Below are positions 9,301 through 20,200 of a stretch of DNA of 35,351 nt, in pieces. Source of the stretch: a virus. A model generated the notes under the pieces. That model saw only the letters and a program-made list of their open reading frames with translations. It did no database searches and was not told the DNA's origin. The stretch covers positions 1 to 35,351 of the IMG/VR virus record IMGVR_UViG_3300020472_000085; one strand, given 5' to 3'. The position numbers and the translations under genes were made by a program. How positions within the stretch are numbered: position 1 is the stretch's first letter; the number at the start of each line of letters is the position of its first letter.

Positions 9301-12300
9301 GATAGTGGTGTACCATCATAAGGGTTCTCAGGATAAACCTTAGTAGGAACATTATATGGACCAATTTTATGATTTGCTTGTGCAACCCTAAAGGTTATTG
9401 TTGGTTCCATACCTTGACTCCAAGCACCAACAGGATTAAGACCAGTTGGTCTAATATATCCCTTAACAACTTCCCCAACCTGGAATGCTCCAGAAGTCAT
9501 AGAAATCTCAAGAAGTTTTGGAACACAGAATCTTGTAACATCTTCACCATCAAAGAATGCATACATTCTTGTAAGTGGCTTCATTCTCTGAGAAACAAAT
9601 TCAACATTCCTTGCTCTACAGAAAGGAATTAAATCTCTACTTACTTCTCTATCTCCAACAGAAGTTCTATCAAATACCTCACTAACAACTGTCCTCATTC
9701 CAGTTCTAGATTCCACACCAGTTCTTCTACCAGATCTTACAGTTTCTTCAACTGTTGCTGTAGTTCTAGTTCCCCAAGCAGGTCTTACACCACCACCAGG
9801 TTGTCCTGCCCAACCTACCCATTCTCCACCAGAAGTAGTGGTTCTAGTTCTTGTTGTTTCTACAATATCACTACCTGTCCAATTAGTTTCCCATGAATTC
9901 CAAACCATAGGTGCAAATCCTGTTTGAGGATCTACATTCATATTCCTAGCAGCGTCTTCCATTGTACGCTCATAATCACCTTCTATTTCAATAACCTTAG
10001 ATTCTAATCTTACAGTATCTACCCATGTATCAGATGCTGGTGTTAACTCCAAAGTTCCTTGCCAGAAACTAATAAGGAAAGGAGTTACACTCTCAGATCT
10101 TGTACCAAATGACTGTTTAATATACTCAACTTCAGAATAATCAAGAGTTACAATATCATTTCCTTTTCTTACATTAATTCCTTCAACCGCAGTAAAGTTT
10201 AAATCATCTGATGGGTCTGTATTAGTTACAGGACCAAACATTAAATCAACTGAAGTTGTATAATGTCCTGGTCTTGCTTGCTTATACTTTCTATCAAGAC
10301 TATTCTTAACTGTTGCTTGATCCTCTTGTGCTAAGAATCCAGTAAAGTTATCAACAAAGAAACCAGCTTTAAATCTATTTAATCCATCACCATCAGAAAT
10401 AAACATATTTGCTGTCGTTGTTTCTAATGTAGAAAGCGCAGTATAATATTCAAGGTTCTTAATTCTATCATCAAGTTTCTTAATATCAATCATTCTATAT
10501 CTCTTATGATCAAGATATTTAACTTTTGCTTGATTAGGATAATAGAGGTATGGAGGTAAAGTAATAGTAGCAACTTCTAATGCTTCATCAACAGGACTTG
10601 GTTTTTCTGGTCTATCAGAAGGAGTTCCATAAGATACTTGGAATTTACCATCTTTTGTTAAGAAAATTCTATCAATACGACCAATATAGTTGGAATATGA
10701 AACAAGAATTGACTCATCAGACGCTAAAACATTTCCAGCAGATTGCCCTGCTCCATCAAAAGATCTACCATAAAATTCTAATGGAGATCTAGCACTTTCA
10801 GAAACAGTATAATCAGAAACTCTTGGTCTAATATCAATTATATCTGCATTAAATACATTATTAACATCTTTAATTTCTGTTGAATAATTAAAGTTGTCAT
10901 ATGAATTTACTGTGGTAATATCTCCAGTGTCAGTAGATGAATAATATCCACTCATAAAGTAGATTTTTATTCTCTTAGTAGGAGCATCAGCATCTTTTTT
11001 CCTCTTTACTGTTCCATAATCATAGAATGTGCTTTCCTGCCCAATATTATAAGTATACTCAGATGATATATCAAAACTTGGAGTATCTAAAGTACTAATT
11101 TCTGCTTGTACATTGGATTCTTGGAATACAACTACTTCACCTTCTTTAAAGGTAATATCATTCTTATAAATGTATACAATTTGAGTAGATGAATTAGAAA
11201 CTTTTTCTGCAATAATTGCAACAGCTCCAGTAACTTGTCCAATTACTAATTCACCATCTATTAATTCCGATGTTGTTGTTGATGAAGTAGTGAGATTAGA
11301 TAAATCCATCTTAGGTGCAGATGGATCTGAATTATCTACAGATTCAAAAATTCCATGAATGTCAACAATATCAGGGACATTTAATGATATAGTTCTATCC
11401 TGTACTCTAGTTCCATAAGGATAACCACCACTACCATAATCCAAACCATCATTAAAGGTTGTTGTACCAATACCAGATCCTTCTGTTCTTGATTTAGAAA
11501 CAACTATAGAATTAACTCTTTTCTTTAATTTTTCCTTTGCCTTTGGTTTTAATTTTTTAATCGTAGTAACTAATGTAGCACCCGTATCATTTGCTCCTAA
11601 ATTATAAATTTGTAAAGAAGTTCCATCAGTAAAAGCAAAATCTTCTTCTGATAATGATTCAGTTTGCCCATCAGTTCTAGTTAAAGAATATCTTTCTTCA
11701 TCAAATGATAAAAATGTTTCACTAGAACCACAAGAGACTGCTTCAGATAATTTATTACCCGAAATATTAACTGTATATATTTTTCTAATTGAAATTGATG
11801 CTTGGGTTAAATCAACATTAGAAATATTAGTTTTTGGAAGTCGAGTATATAAAGTGTTATCTGAAGATTCTTGAAGATCTGTTTGCAATATCTTTAAATC
11901 TTGTACTTCTGTACTAGCAGTACTAGTAGATAATCCACCATTATTAAATCCCGTTACAGTAGTAACTCCAACAATTTCTACAGTAGTGGCATTAACTGCA
12001 GTAACTCTTGCATATGTTGGATATTGTCCCATTGCAGGATCATCCCAACAAAGGAGATCACCAACAGTTGCAATTCCTACAAAATTTGGATCAAAAGCAG
12101 TTACAGTTGCAATACCACCTTGTAATGCTGCACCAACAGTTGCTAATCCAACATGATATTCTATTGACTGCATTACATTAGCAGCAAAAGTAGAAGCAGT
12201 ACCAACAGCTTTATCATTTGATCCAAATATGGATTTTACATTCTTTAAATTTTCTGCTGTAATTGCTATCGCAATTCTTCCATTTTGTTCACCATTGAAA

Positions 12301-13910
12301 ATAAGTGCTTCATTCTTAATAAAAGTACCAGTAGTTTCATAAACAGTTAGACCTAATCCAGCACTAACAGAATCTTTAAGGAATGCAGTTGCACCACTAT
12401 TAGCACCCTCAATGAAAATGGGAGTAGATAATGTAGTGGGTTGATTTATAGTAATATTAGTTACTGTTTGTATATCATAAAGAGAAATATCCCATTCATT
12501 TAAAGGAGGATTTGAAGAGTCATAAGATCCAGACTCAAGTGCCATATCATAAACTCTAGCAACCCCTATTTCATTTCCTGCTACTGTTCTACTGTTTACA
12601 CCAACTCTTTGGTCTCTAAGACTTACTGTATAGGTATTACCAATTCCTATAGTTGGTGATCCATAAACATTATTCAGTTTTAAAGTTGGACCAGTATTGT
12701 ATATAATTTGCTGATTATCAGTAGTATTGACTGTTCTTGTTTTTGGTACATTCAAAAAAGTAGGATTTATTGTTTCAATTTCATAACCACGAACAAATGC
12801 TTTACCTGGAGATAATTTATAGAGTGCCAAATCTTCTGAAGGAGTATCTCCACCAGGAGTAAATTGCCCTTCTTGATATACTCCTCTATTTCCTAAATTA
12901 TCGTTTAAAGAGTTTAAAACGGCAAGATCAAATGGTCTAGTATAATAATCACCAGATTCAGCATAGGTTCTCCGCGCAAGAACATTATCTAAATCTTCAT
13001 AGAATACTCCACCATTTGGACCTACTCCAAAACCAGATCTAGAGACAGATTTTAAAACTCCAGCATTAATTGTTGCTAATTCTATAAAATTATCATCATC
13101 AAAATTATCTATTTCCTTTTTAAATAAAGAAGTTATAATTTTTAATCTATCAGCACCAGGAGCAGAATAATTATTATATCCTTGCGAATTATCATTTAGA
13201 GCTTCATTTAAATCTGCAGTTATTATTTGTTCTTGTACATTTAAACCAACTCTATAACTTGGTGTATTAGTGTACTGATCAAGAATAAGAGTTTCTGTGT
13301 CTACAGTAACAAAATTTCCATGAATAAAATATACACCTTCTTGAATCTGGAAAGCACATCCTGTTGCAGCTGCATCATTAGCAACAGTAATAGCAAATGG
13401 ACTTCCTGCCGCAATCGTTGTATTTCCAAGTAATCCTGAAGATATGGTTATATTACATATTAAATTTTCTCCATCAGAAAATACCTGAGTTGTATTATTA
13501 TTTGTATTTGATTTTATGTAATTAATGTATAAAGTAAGATTATTTCTTTCAGAATTTTCAGCAAGTAAAACTTTATCAACAACTGCAGTTACACCAGAAT
13601 CTTGACCAGTAATTTTTGTACCAACTAATTGATCAATATAAGCAGATACGGGAATTCCTTGAAAGTTATTTTGTAATTGAACACAGTAATATAACTGAGT
13701 ATATCCCGTATTTCCTGGTATTACTTTAGCACCTTCTTTAAAGAAATGTTGTCCAAACTTCTCAATTTGATTTTGTAGTATAGATTGAAGACTGGTTAAT
13801 TCTCTAGCTTGTACAGGATACCCAGGCTTAAACAGCACCTTATGAAAATCATCAGACGGATCAAAGTCGTCAAAGTATGGGGATACATTTAGATTGGTTT
13901 GCTGCGGCAT
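6336..13910 (-). CDS. Large structural protein, DUF4815-like (2524 aa)
   Basis: The N-terminus (PYFDDFDPSDDFHKVLFKPG, then ARELTSLQSILQNQIEKFG) and the region at about residues 1110-1240 (LPPYLYYPNQAKVKYLDHKR, LDDRIKNLEYYTALSTLE) look like the DUF4815 proteins of marine T4-like phages, which are virion components of unknown exact role. Residues about 1700-1865 form another conserved beta segment with aromatic strands. Further on, a 'TNAGLGY...GSGYQIGD' repeat near 1925-1990 and an IGNEIIEYT module near 2140-2180 resemble units in the gp7-like and neck proteins. The C-terminus (RLPSFRNYRVKIVMTSNSQ) is also typical. The gene starts 6 nt after the gp8 stop. By position it replaces the T4 gp9-gp10 block, so I infer a baseplate-peripheral, possibly receptor-contacting or fibre-anchoring protein. 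Confidence 0.8.
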   Translation of the reverse strand: MPQQTNLNVSPYFDDFDPSDDFHKVLFKPGYPVQARELTSLQSILQNQIEKFGQHFFKEGAKVIPGNTGYTQLYYCVQLQNNFQGIPVSAYIDQLVGTKITGQDSGVTAVVDKVLLAENSERNNLTLYINYIKSNTNNNTTQVFSDGENLICNITISSGLLGNTTIAAGSPFAITVANDAAATGCAFQIQEGVYFIHGNFVTVDTETLILDQYTNTPSYRVGLNVQEQIITADLNEALNDNSQGYNNYSAPGADRLKIITSLFKKEIDNFDDDNFIELATINAGVLKSVSRSGFGVGPNGGVFYEDLDNVLARRTYAESGDYYTRPFDLAVLNSLNDNLGNRGVYQEGQFTPGGDTPSEDLALYKLSPGKAFVRGYEIETINPTFLNVPKTRTVNTTDNQQIIYNTGPTLKLNNVYGSPTIGIGNTYTVSLRDQRVGVNSRTVAGNEIGVARVYDMALESGSYDSSNPPLNEWDISLYDIQTVTNITINQPTTLSTPIFIEGANSGATAFLKDSVSAGLGLTVYETTGTFIKNEALIFNGEQNGRIAIAITAENLKNVKSIFGSNDKAVGTASTFAANVMQSIEYHVGLATVGAALQGGIATVTAFDPNFVGIATVGDLLCWDDPAMGQYPTYARVTAVNATTVEIVGVTTVTGFNNGGLSTSTASTEVQDLKILQTDLQESSDNTLYTRLPKTNISNVDLTQASISIRKIYTVNISGNKLSEAVSCGSSETFLSFDEERYSLTRTDGQTESLSEEDFAFTDGTSLQIYNLGANDTGATLVTTIKKLKPKAKEKLKKRVNSIVVSKSRTEGSGIGTTTFNDGLDYGSGGYPYGTRVQDRTISLNVPDIVDIHGIFESVDNSDPSAPKMDLSNLTTSSTTTSELIDGELVIGQVTGAVAIIAEKVSNSSTQIVYIYKNDITFKEGEVVVFQESNVQAEISTLDTPSFDISSEYTYNIGQESTFYDYGTVKRKKDADAPTKRIKIYFMSGYYSSTDTGDITTVNSYDNFNYSTEIKDVNNVFNADIIDIRPRVSDYTVSESARSPLEFYGRSFDGAGQSAGNVLASDESILVSYSNYIGRIDRIFLTKDGKFQVSYGTPSDRPEKPSPVDEALEVATITLPPYLYYPNQAKVKYLDHKRYRMIDIKKLDDRIKNLEYYTALSTLETTTANMFISDGDGLNRFKAGFFVDNFTGFLAQEDQATVKNSLDRKYKQARPGHYTTSVDLMFGPVTNTDPSDDLNFTAVEGINVRKGNDIVTLDYSEVEYIKQSFGTRSESVTPFLISFWQGTLELTPASDTWVDTVRLESKVIEIEGDYERTMEDAARNMNVDPQTGFAPMVWNSWETNWTGSDIVETTRTRTTTSGGEWVGWAGQPGGGVRPAWGTRTTATVEETVRSGRRTGVESRTGMRTVVSEVFDRTSVGDREVSRDLIPFCRARNVEFVSQRMKPLTRMYAFFDGEDVTRFCVPKLLEISMTSGAFQVGEVVKGYIRPTGLNPVGAWSQGMEPTITFRVAQANHKIGPYNVPTKVYPENPYDGTPLSASYASTSTILNVDTYSLSAEAQGDYFGRVESGMVLKGVSSSAEATLTDLRLISDIGSDLIGSYYIPNPNNIDHPRFETGTKVFTLVNDPDNDQDSATTIAEETYTASGTLETVQENIVAVRNARIEQKQEFQERNVSEVLNGEVVASRNLGSTSQQVVIGWYDPLAQSFLVEDDTGVYLTKCDIFFRSKDDMDIPCVFQLRTMENGFPTQNILPFSEIVLSPEEIETSSDGSVATTINFRSPVYCESGKEYSIALASNSTKYSVYISRIGEQDLITQTYISNQPYLGSLFKSQNASTWEASQWEDLKFTLYRADFVESGSVELYTPELSKGNNQVPQLMPNSLVLQSKEIRVGLGTTVADGGLKPGNVVYQMGTQATGKLAGVAGTITSLAITNAGLGYSPSDGQITYSGVNLVTLTGNGRGATADITINSGSIVASGATINGPGSGYQIGDVVGFTTVGLTSQGRDGKLSIVSVGGTSELILNSVQGDFVVGSAKTMMYIDTANAVKTLNSVNGGDVQITSLTNVAGNDGLHIKVNHKNHGMYWTNNSVRISGAESDIKPTKLAVAYQLGDTGSISVDDASAFSSFENVGVGTTNTGFLRIGNEIIEYTAVSGNLIGGNIVREASRTGSGPSVSYPVGSPVYKYEMGGVNLARVNKIHDLNDVTKVDPLDYDSYNVKLDMSTKFDSNLANDDRSNDTGYPKLFLNANKSAGGYRIYASQNISYEAIRPIIHNVTVQGTTLSGELRTTTASSFSGSEIPWINNGFEPIAINQTNYLTTARTIASKENAAVQLAALPGEKPLQLRLLLNTSDSRVSPVIDAQRCSLITISNRVNNIISNYATDSRVNKIEDDPTACQYITKELILENSATSIKIMLDAHIHLDSDIRAFYAISDQEGFEPIFTPFPGYNNLDVRGQVINENANNGQSDKLVPKSNAYGFDAATLQFKEYTFSVDRLPSFRNYRVKIVMTSNSQVYVPRMKDLRVVALA

Positions 13911-13916
13911 GATTAC

Positions 13917-15467
13917 TTAGAACTGCAAAATAACTTTGATATCTTCTTTTTGATTTGTAGACCTAGTTATTGAAGGTCTATTATCAACATAAATTATATT
14001 TCCTGAATATCTTTTAACTTCAGGAGTCGCTACACCATTGGTAAAACTTTGACCAAGATAATATGTACGACTATTTATTACGGTAGACAGACCTGTAAAG
14101 GAAGTATCTATCGCTAAATTAGATCCACTTGTAGGTACAATAGTTAAATTTCCACCAGTTGAAGGTGAAGCAGTAAACTCTTGCAATTCATATCCATAAG
14201 ATGGACTGGTTTGTGCGGTTCCAACTGTATTAAATCCTGCTAAAGTCCTATCTTGCCAGAATTTTAGTACTCCAGTATTAGAATCATAACTCACAACTCT
14301 ACCAACTGCTGTAGTTGCTGTTGATACAGTTTGGGTGATGTATGTATCAGGATCAAATGCTGCTGTACTATATCCAGTTCCAGTTAATCGTAATGCACCT
14401 AATGCACTTGCTTTATCAGCAGATAAAAGTGATCCACTTGTTGCTTTAGGATTTTCAACTACACCAACTCTTGCAATTTGATTTCCAGTTATAAAATCTG
14501 GATTTTCAACATCATTTTCAACTCTGGAATATAAAAGAACATTATATGCACCTAATTCCTTATAAATGTCGCTTCCATGACCTCCAGGTGGTGATATAAC
14601 CACATCAAAAGTAGGTCTAGTAGTTCCTGTAGGAACTCCACCAGACTCTAAATCGACATTACCATAAGTATAATCTTGCCCTTGAGTAGAAACCGTTACA
14701 CTATCAACTTTTTGATCATTATTAATAACAATTGTACATTCTCCGCCAGTTCCGTCACCTTTAATAGGAACCTTTGTATAAGTACTATTTGCTGTACCTA
14801 ATCCAACACCACGATCAGTAATAGTTACAATTTTAAGAGATCCATCTACAGCATTATCTCTTACAGCAGCAGCGTCTGAATTAGTATCCCAATCGAGAGG
14901 GACAGGAATAAAATCAGTAGATTCAAACTTTACAATATCACTCGGTTTAATTGTATAAAGATATTTCCAAATATAACCATCACCACTAGTACCAGCAACC
15001 TTTGGTTCTAAATCTGTAAATGTTGGTTCATCTAAAGATGGTCTTCCATTTGGGTTATCTGGATCCATACCATTACTTAAACAAGCATAAACCCTATAAT
15101 CACTATTCAAGATAAAATAAGATGCAGCATATAAATTAGTTGCACCAGAAACCTTTGCAGTATTAGTACGACTATAATCTCCACGATACATATCATATGT
15201 TGTTCCAGATGTCCAAATTCTTCTTGTAACAACCTGTCTAACATCTGCAGAATTAATTTTCTTCAATGCAACCATAGTATCCCAATAATTATCCTCTTCA
15301 CTAAAGTTATCCTTTGGTGAAGGTGGATTAGTATCCCAATCCGATTGAATATCAGATGGATTTGGCAGACCAATAAAAGAATAATATGCGTTAGTTGCTG
15401 TACTTACTCCTGAAAGAAAGTTCTTTGCATTCAATATTCTTATCTGATCTGTTATAATTGCAGCCAT
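13917..15467 (-). CDS. 8: Baseplate wedge protein gp8
   Basis: gp8 is a wedge subunit that sits on the gp7/gp10 arm of the baseplate. Two blocks can be matched to T4 gp8 from memory: GDGYIWKYLYTIKPSDIVKF near residue 162, against GDGYVWEYLFEI in T4, and the very C-terminus (GNIIYVDNRPSITRS...DIKVILQF), against GEMIYMENRPPIIM...EINILFTF in T4. The N-terminal third carries RRIWTSGTTYDMYRGDYS and YFILNSDYRVYACLSNG. At 516 aa it is longer than T4 gp8 (334 aa); extra beta sequence lies in the middle, including a 'TITDRGVGLG...STQGQDYTYG' unit near residues 220-270. No Shine-Dalgarno site is seen; a late-promoter box lies 17-33 nt upstream. Confidence 0.9.
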   Translation of the reverse strand: MAAIITDQIRILNAKNFLSGVSTATNAYYSFIGLPNPSDIQSDWDTNPPSPKDNFSEEDNYWDTMVALKKINSADVRQVVTRRIWTSGTTYDMYRGDYSRTNTAKVSGATNLYAASYFILNSDYRVYACLSNGMDPDNPNGRPSLDEPTFTDLEPKVAGTSGDGYIWKYLYTIKPSDIVKFESTDFIPVPLDWDTNSDAAAVRDNAVDGSLKIVTITDRGVGLGTANSTYTKVPIKGDGTGGECTIVINNDQKVDSVTVSTQGQDYTYGNVDLESGGVPTGTTRPTFDVVISPPGGHGSDIYKELGAYNVLLYSRVENDVENPDFITGNQIARVGVVENPKATSGSLLSADKASALGALRLTGTGYSTAAFDPDTYITQTVSTATTAVGRVVSYDSNTGVLKFWQDRTLAGFNTVGTAQTSPSYGYELQEFTASPSTGGNLTIVPTSGSNLAIDTSFTGLSTVINSRTYYLGQSFTNGVATPEVKRYSGNIIYVDNRPSITRSTNQKEDIKVILQF

Positions 15468-15481
15468 TTTTTAGAACTTTT

Positions 15482-15500
15482 TATTTATTTATTAAGGATT
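15482..15500 (-). promoter_or_regulatory. Late promoter box before gp8, shared with gp25
   Basis: The minus strand reads AATCCTTAATAAATAAA across 15500-15484, and two overlapping NATAAATA matches fit within 15482-15493. The same 17 bases occur upstream of gp25 (31988-32004). Both lie between a stop codon 6-11 nt upstream and a start codon 17-20 nt downstream. NATAAATA is the reported late-promoter core in T4-like cyanophages; the extra upstream AATCCTT is not part of that core. Confidence 0.65.
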
Positions 15501-15510
15501 AATAAAATCA

Positions 15511-17235
15511 TTAGATACCAACACCACTAAAACCATATCCACCATCCTTTCTAACATAAACCTTATAACTGTTTAAGTCAGAATTAGAACTACCATTATA
15601 ATGAATAAAGAATGAAATAAAGTCAACGGCATCTTTGCCAGGCGACAATACTGCAGTAGTTATTCCAATAGGAGGTTGTGATAATCCAGTTCCATTAGAT
15701 TTTCCTGCAGTTGAAATACCTGCTATTGAAGTACCACTTGCTCTTCCAATAATCGTACAAGTTGCGCCAATACCATTAGTATATACAGTATTAGCATATC
15801 CAGTAGCACCACCATGTGCTGCTCCTTGTGTAGTAATAAGAGTTATTGTAGTAGCATTTGCAGAATCTGCTGGCATATTTTTAAAGGATACAATACCAAT
15901 ATTAGATCCTCTACCAGATGACCAAACAGATGGCATCGTATAAGTATAAATTGTTGATGCCGCAAGATCCATTTCTAATACAACATTAGAACTTGCGTCC
16001 AGGTATGTTGTAGCAGCACTAACAGTCTCACTTACACCTTTAAATTTAAAAGGTTCACTGGATTCAAAACATGCACTAGTATTTTGCCATAGAAGTGTTT
16101 TATTATTATTTGCTGTAGCAGAACTAGCATAAATTTCAATACCTGCCCCTGCAGCAGTTGAATCAGTTGCGTTTGTTGTTGAGGCGATACCTACAGTTTT
16201 ATCAGCGATATCAAGTGTGGATGTATTCACAATGGTCTGCGTACCATCCACGGTAAGGTTACCTGTAATGGTGACTGCTCCTCCAACAGTAACATCATTA
16301 GCAGTAAGTAAATCAACAGTTATATCTGGAGATCCCGTCAAACTATACGCATTAGCTGCTGCAGTTGCTGTTGATGCCGTGCCTGTCAGATTACCAACAA
16401 AACCTCCAGAAGCAGTAACAATTCCCGATGCTTGGAAACCTGTCATAGACAGATCACCAACAGTTGCAATACCACTAACCACTACACCAGCAGGGAAAGT
16501 AGGTGCTCCACCTCGCTTATTAGTATAATTATCAGCACGAACTCGTCCACCAGAACCAGAAAGTGGTCCTCCAATCCCCGTAGTTCCTATTCCAAGAATA
16601 TCTGGTATAAAATCATCACCGTCAGCAACAATTAAATCAAAAGTTTCTAAAACTTCAACATTTGGGAATTGAGTAAATGCAACTTGAGATGATGCAGGAG
16701 GATCAACAGTAACAGTTGCACCAACACCTAACGTTGAATCTATATAATAAATTTTATTTAACGCACTAGAAGTATCATCACTTAATGCTGTTCCTAATCC
16801 AGAAGGAACACTAAGTAATGTAGAACCATCACCAAAGAACTGAGTAGCACTTACAATACCACTAGATGCATACATTGTAATGCCAGCACCAACATTGGTA
16901 ACTCCATTAAATGTAGCACCAGCAGAGACAGTAAAATCAGTAAAACTACCAATTCCACTAAAACTGGATGCAGTTATAACACCAGAAATATTAGCAGCAC
17001 CACGAACCGTTAATGCATCAGTTGGATTTGTTGTAGCAATACCGACATAAGAAAGTGTATTAATTCCCGTTGCAACATCTATCCAATTACCACCACTAAA
17101 ACTTAAAGTAGATCCATCACCGAAATATTCATAGATCTCGTCAAAATTGGCATTAATAATATTAGCACCCGTTCTTAGGGTACTACCATCACCAGCGTTA
17201 GCCGCTGAACCTGTACTTAGACCTACTTTAGCCAT
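15511..17235 (-). CDS. Fibre-like virion protein (574 aa)
   Basis: This protein has the look of a cyanophage tail-fibre-like subunit. The N-terminus (GLSTGSAANAGDGSTLRTGANIIN, then FDEIYEYFGDGSTL) is a recurrent opening in such proteins, followed by repeats of the pattern 'GIVSATQFFGDGSTLLSV' and 'GIVTASGGFVGNLTGTAS' and a VTITGNLTVDGTQTIV strand-turn run that suggests a triple-stranded beta shaft. About residues 395-574 are less repetitive and end with an aromatic FISFFIHYNGSS segment, perhaps a globular tip. There is no membrane segment or enzyme motif. It sits between the gp7-like gene and gp8, where T4 has nothing, so it is an insertion relative to T4. No ribosome site is obvious; TATAAT overlaps the start region but lacks a -35 match. 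Confidence 0.7.
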   Translation of the reverse strand: MAKVGLSTGSAANAGDGSTLRTGANIINANFDEIYEYFGDGSTLSFSGGNWIDVATGINTLSYVGIATTNPTDALTVRGAANISGVITASSFSGIGSFTDFTVSAGATFNGVTNVGAGITMYASSGIVSATQFFGDGSTLLSVPSGLGTALSDDTSSALNKIYYIDSTLGVGATVTVDPPASSQVAFTQFPNVEVLETFDLIVADGDDFIPDILGIGTTGIGGPLSGSGGRVRADNYTNKRGGAPTFPAGVVVSGIATVGDLSMTGFQASGIVTASGGFVGNLTGTASTATAAANAYSLTGSPDITVDLLTANDVTVGGAVTITGNLTVDGTQTIVNTSTLDIADKTVGIASTTNATDSTAAGAGIEIYASSATANNNKTLLWQNTSACFESSEPFKFKGVSETVSAATTYLDASSNVVLEMDLAASTIYTYTMPSVWSSGRGSNIGIVSFKNMPADSANATTITLITTQGAAHGGATGYANTVYTNGIGATCTIIGRASGTSIAGISTAGKSNGTGLSQPPIGITTAVLSPGKDAVDFISFFIHYNGSSNSDLNSYKVYVRKDGGYGFSGVGI

Positions 17236-17269
17236 TATAGAGTAACACTAGTTTTTCAGTTAGAAGTAT

Positions 17270-20200
17270 TTAGACTATTTGACCGTCATAATTTTTAGAC
17301 TTAAGCGGTTTAGACCTTCTCACAATAGAACTGGTGCTAAGTCCAGATATACTACCGCGAGTATATGCAGTATATTCATTGGATTCATTCCTTGATACTA
17401 CATCAATTTTACCCCAACTAAAGTCTCCAATATAATAAGAAGTAGTGAATGCGCCACTCCATCCTGAACCTTGTCCCTGACCAGCAGAGGAGAAGTCATA
17501 AGTTTCACTACTAAATCCTGCTTTAGTTGAAGCAAAGGTAATTGTTGATACACCAGCAATTTTTGCAGTTACTCTTCTAAATGTTGTAGTTCCAATACCT
17601 GTAAGAGCACCAGTTATATGATTAGAAACTGTATCAACTTGATAGATATTATCTACAAATAATGTACCAATACCAATAATATCACCTGAGGAATTTAAAG
17701 AATTAAGAGTCGTATCAGCAAATCCAACATATGTATTCTTAGTTACAAAGTAATCACCTACCTGAATACTACTTAAAGTAACAGCCGTACCAACAAGATC
17801 AGTATTTCTTAACCAAGAATCATATGGAATATGAATATCAAAGATTAAACTCTTATCAATATCTGCTTCACCACCTTCTGTTCCAAATCCAACAATAATT
17901 CCGTCATCTCCACTATAAGAACCTACCGTATCTGTTTCAGCAATTAATTGTGGTGGTTGAATAAGGCAGACTGGTGGATCATCCTGTGAATACTGTGTTC
18001 CACTATTAGTAATTTCAATTCCAGTAACAACACCAACGGGATTAATAAAGGATCTACCAATTGCGGTGGTTCCAACACCAATTTTACCAAATACTAGTGA
18101 TGGAGCAGAAGTATATCCACCTCCACCATCTGTTATATCTACTGAGGTAACAATGCCACTAGTAGTTACAAGACATGTTGCAATTGCACCTACTTTAGTA
18201 TCCTGAGAAATCATCATTATCTTATCTTGCCATGTACTACGAATAGAAGCATCGGATATTTCATTTGTAGTATTATAAAGGGGTCTTAAACTATCAACAT
18301 AAACTACAGTAGATCCTATTCCAACAGTCTTGATAATATATGAACATGGATTAACATTAGCATTATATAATTCTCTAGATTTTCCAACTTCTTCTTCATT
18401 TATAATCTTATCTTCAGTTTGTCTAGTCCATACAACAGGTCTTAAAAGATCTTCATTTTGAGTATTACCAGGACCAAAATAAGGTACAGTTTGTGCTGTA
18501 TCTGTAGAAGATACCGTAGTAACACCTCTAATATTCTCCTTAAGATAATATGGTTCAGATCCATTTTCTATTCTTAGATCATCACCTTGTTTAACAGTTT
18601 CAAGAATTTCTCTAGTTACAACATCGCTCGAACCACTTCCTTTATAGAAAATAACCTTAGATATATCTCCTGCACTAGGTGGTTCTGTAAATACAACTAC
18701 ACTACCTCCATCAAATTTATAAGCTTTACCAGGTACTTGAAGAATATCATTAATAAAGATGAGAACAATATCTTGAACAATAATCTTAGAACCTTTACCT
18801 GCTCTAATAGATATTTGCTGTCCTGCTCTTCTTAATTGGAAAGCAACAGTTTCACCATCAAATAAACTATCCCAATCATCAAGATTCTCTAATTCTCCAA
18901 TAGACCATCCAGTAAACTTATCTGTAAATTCTTTGGTAACTTCTAATTGGAATTCGTTGTAATAAGTGCTTGTATCAGTTGGAATGCCTGTTGTTCCTCC
19001 ATAAGGAATAGTAAGAATTTCTCCTACTCTATAACCACTTCCAGTAATATTAACACGGAAATCTGTTACACTTGATCCTTGTCCAACGACAACATCAACA
19101 GTTGCATTAGTCCCAACTCCTGCAGATGTAGAAGAATATTCTAATGGTAAATTAGTATATGAAAGTGGAGAATCAATAATAACAAATGGAGGATTAACTT
19201 GACTATATCCACCCTTAGAAATTGTAATTGCTACACCAGTCAAAGTACCATTAGATCCAATAGTAGCAGTTCCAACCCATTGAGTATTAGGAGTTGTCAA
19301 ACTGGTTGTTCCAACACCTACATTAACTGTTTGACCAATACCAGATCTATATCCAGATCCACTATAACCAATACTAACTGAAGCAACAGTTCCTGCAGTA
19401 GAAACAACCGCAGTACCACCTGCAGCAACTAATGGTTGATATCCATGACCCTCAGTTGAACCTACAGAAAGAATTACACCACCAATAGGAAGAGTTGAAA
19501 GATTAACATCAGATGATACTGAAGATGCTGTTCCTGTAAAGGAAATACTTGTAATTCCTGCATTTTCAGTTAAGCTATAATCTTTAGATGGTGTTTGGAA
19601 CACATCATTAATTAAGATTACCGCATTTTCTGTTGCAATTCCAGTTATATTAGAACTATTTGTTTTTAAATCAAAGTCAGATGTAGATCCATCAAACTCA
19701 TTAGAAAGACCATCAAAAACATAATTTTGATAGTAAGTTTCGTTACTAGAATCTGTAATTCCAGAACGCAAGAATACTCTTCCATTAAAGTTCGATCCTG
19801 TTGCTACTCCTACCCAATCTCTAGAATCTGGTGGATTAGTAGTACTACTTAAAGGAGTATTGCCATATGGTGCTTCTGTAAAGTTAAGAACATTATCAAC
19901 AATATTATAATTACCAGTAACTTTCGTTACCAATGCTCCTGTAGAATGTCCTGCAAGGGTAGTACCTAACCATTCTCTCTTAACTCTAAATCTATTAGTG
20001 CTTCCAACACCAACAGATTCAATCTTCATTATTTCACTATTAACTTTAACTAAATCTGCACCAGTAATAGAACTAATTCCAGTAAAGTAAATAAGATCAT
20101 CAGTAGTAGTTGCTGCATGAGCAAGAGTAGTTGTTACTGCTGTAGATACTACAGGAGATTGAATAATATTATCCAAACTAAGAATAACCTTAGCATTCTG

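Noticed and set aside
15635-15943. Plus-strand 102-codon frame rich in Pro, Val and Ala
   Set aside because: It is antisense to the fibre-like gene; its Pro/Val-rich composition follows from the reverse complement of Gly/Thr/Asn codons, and it has no ribosome site.
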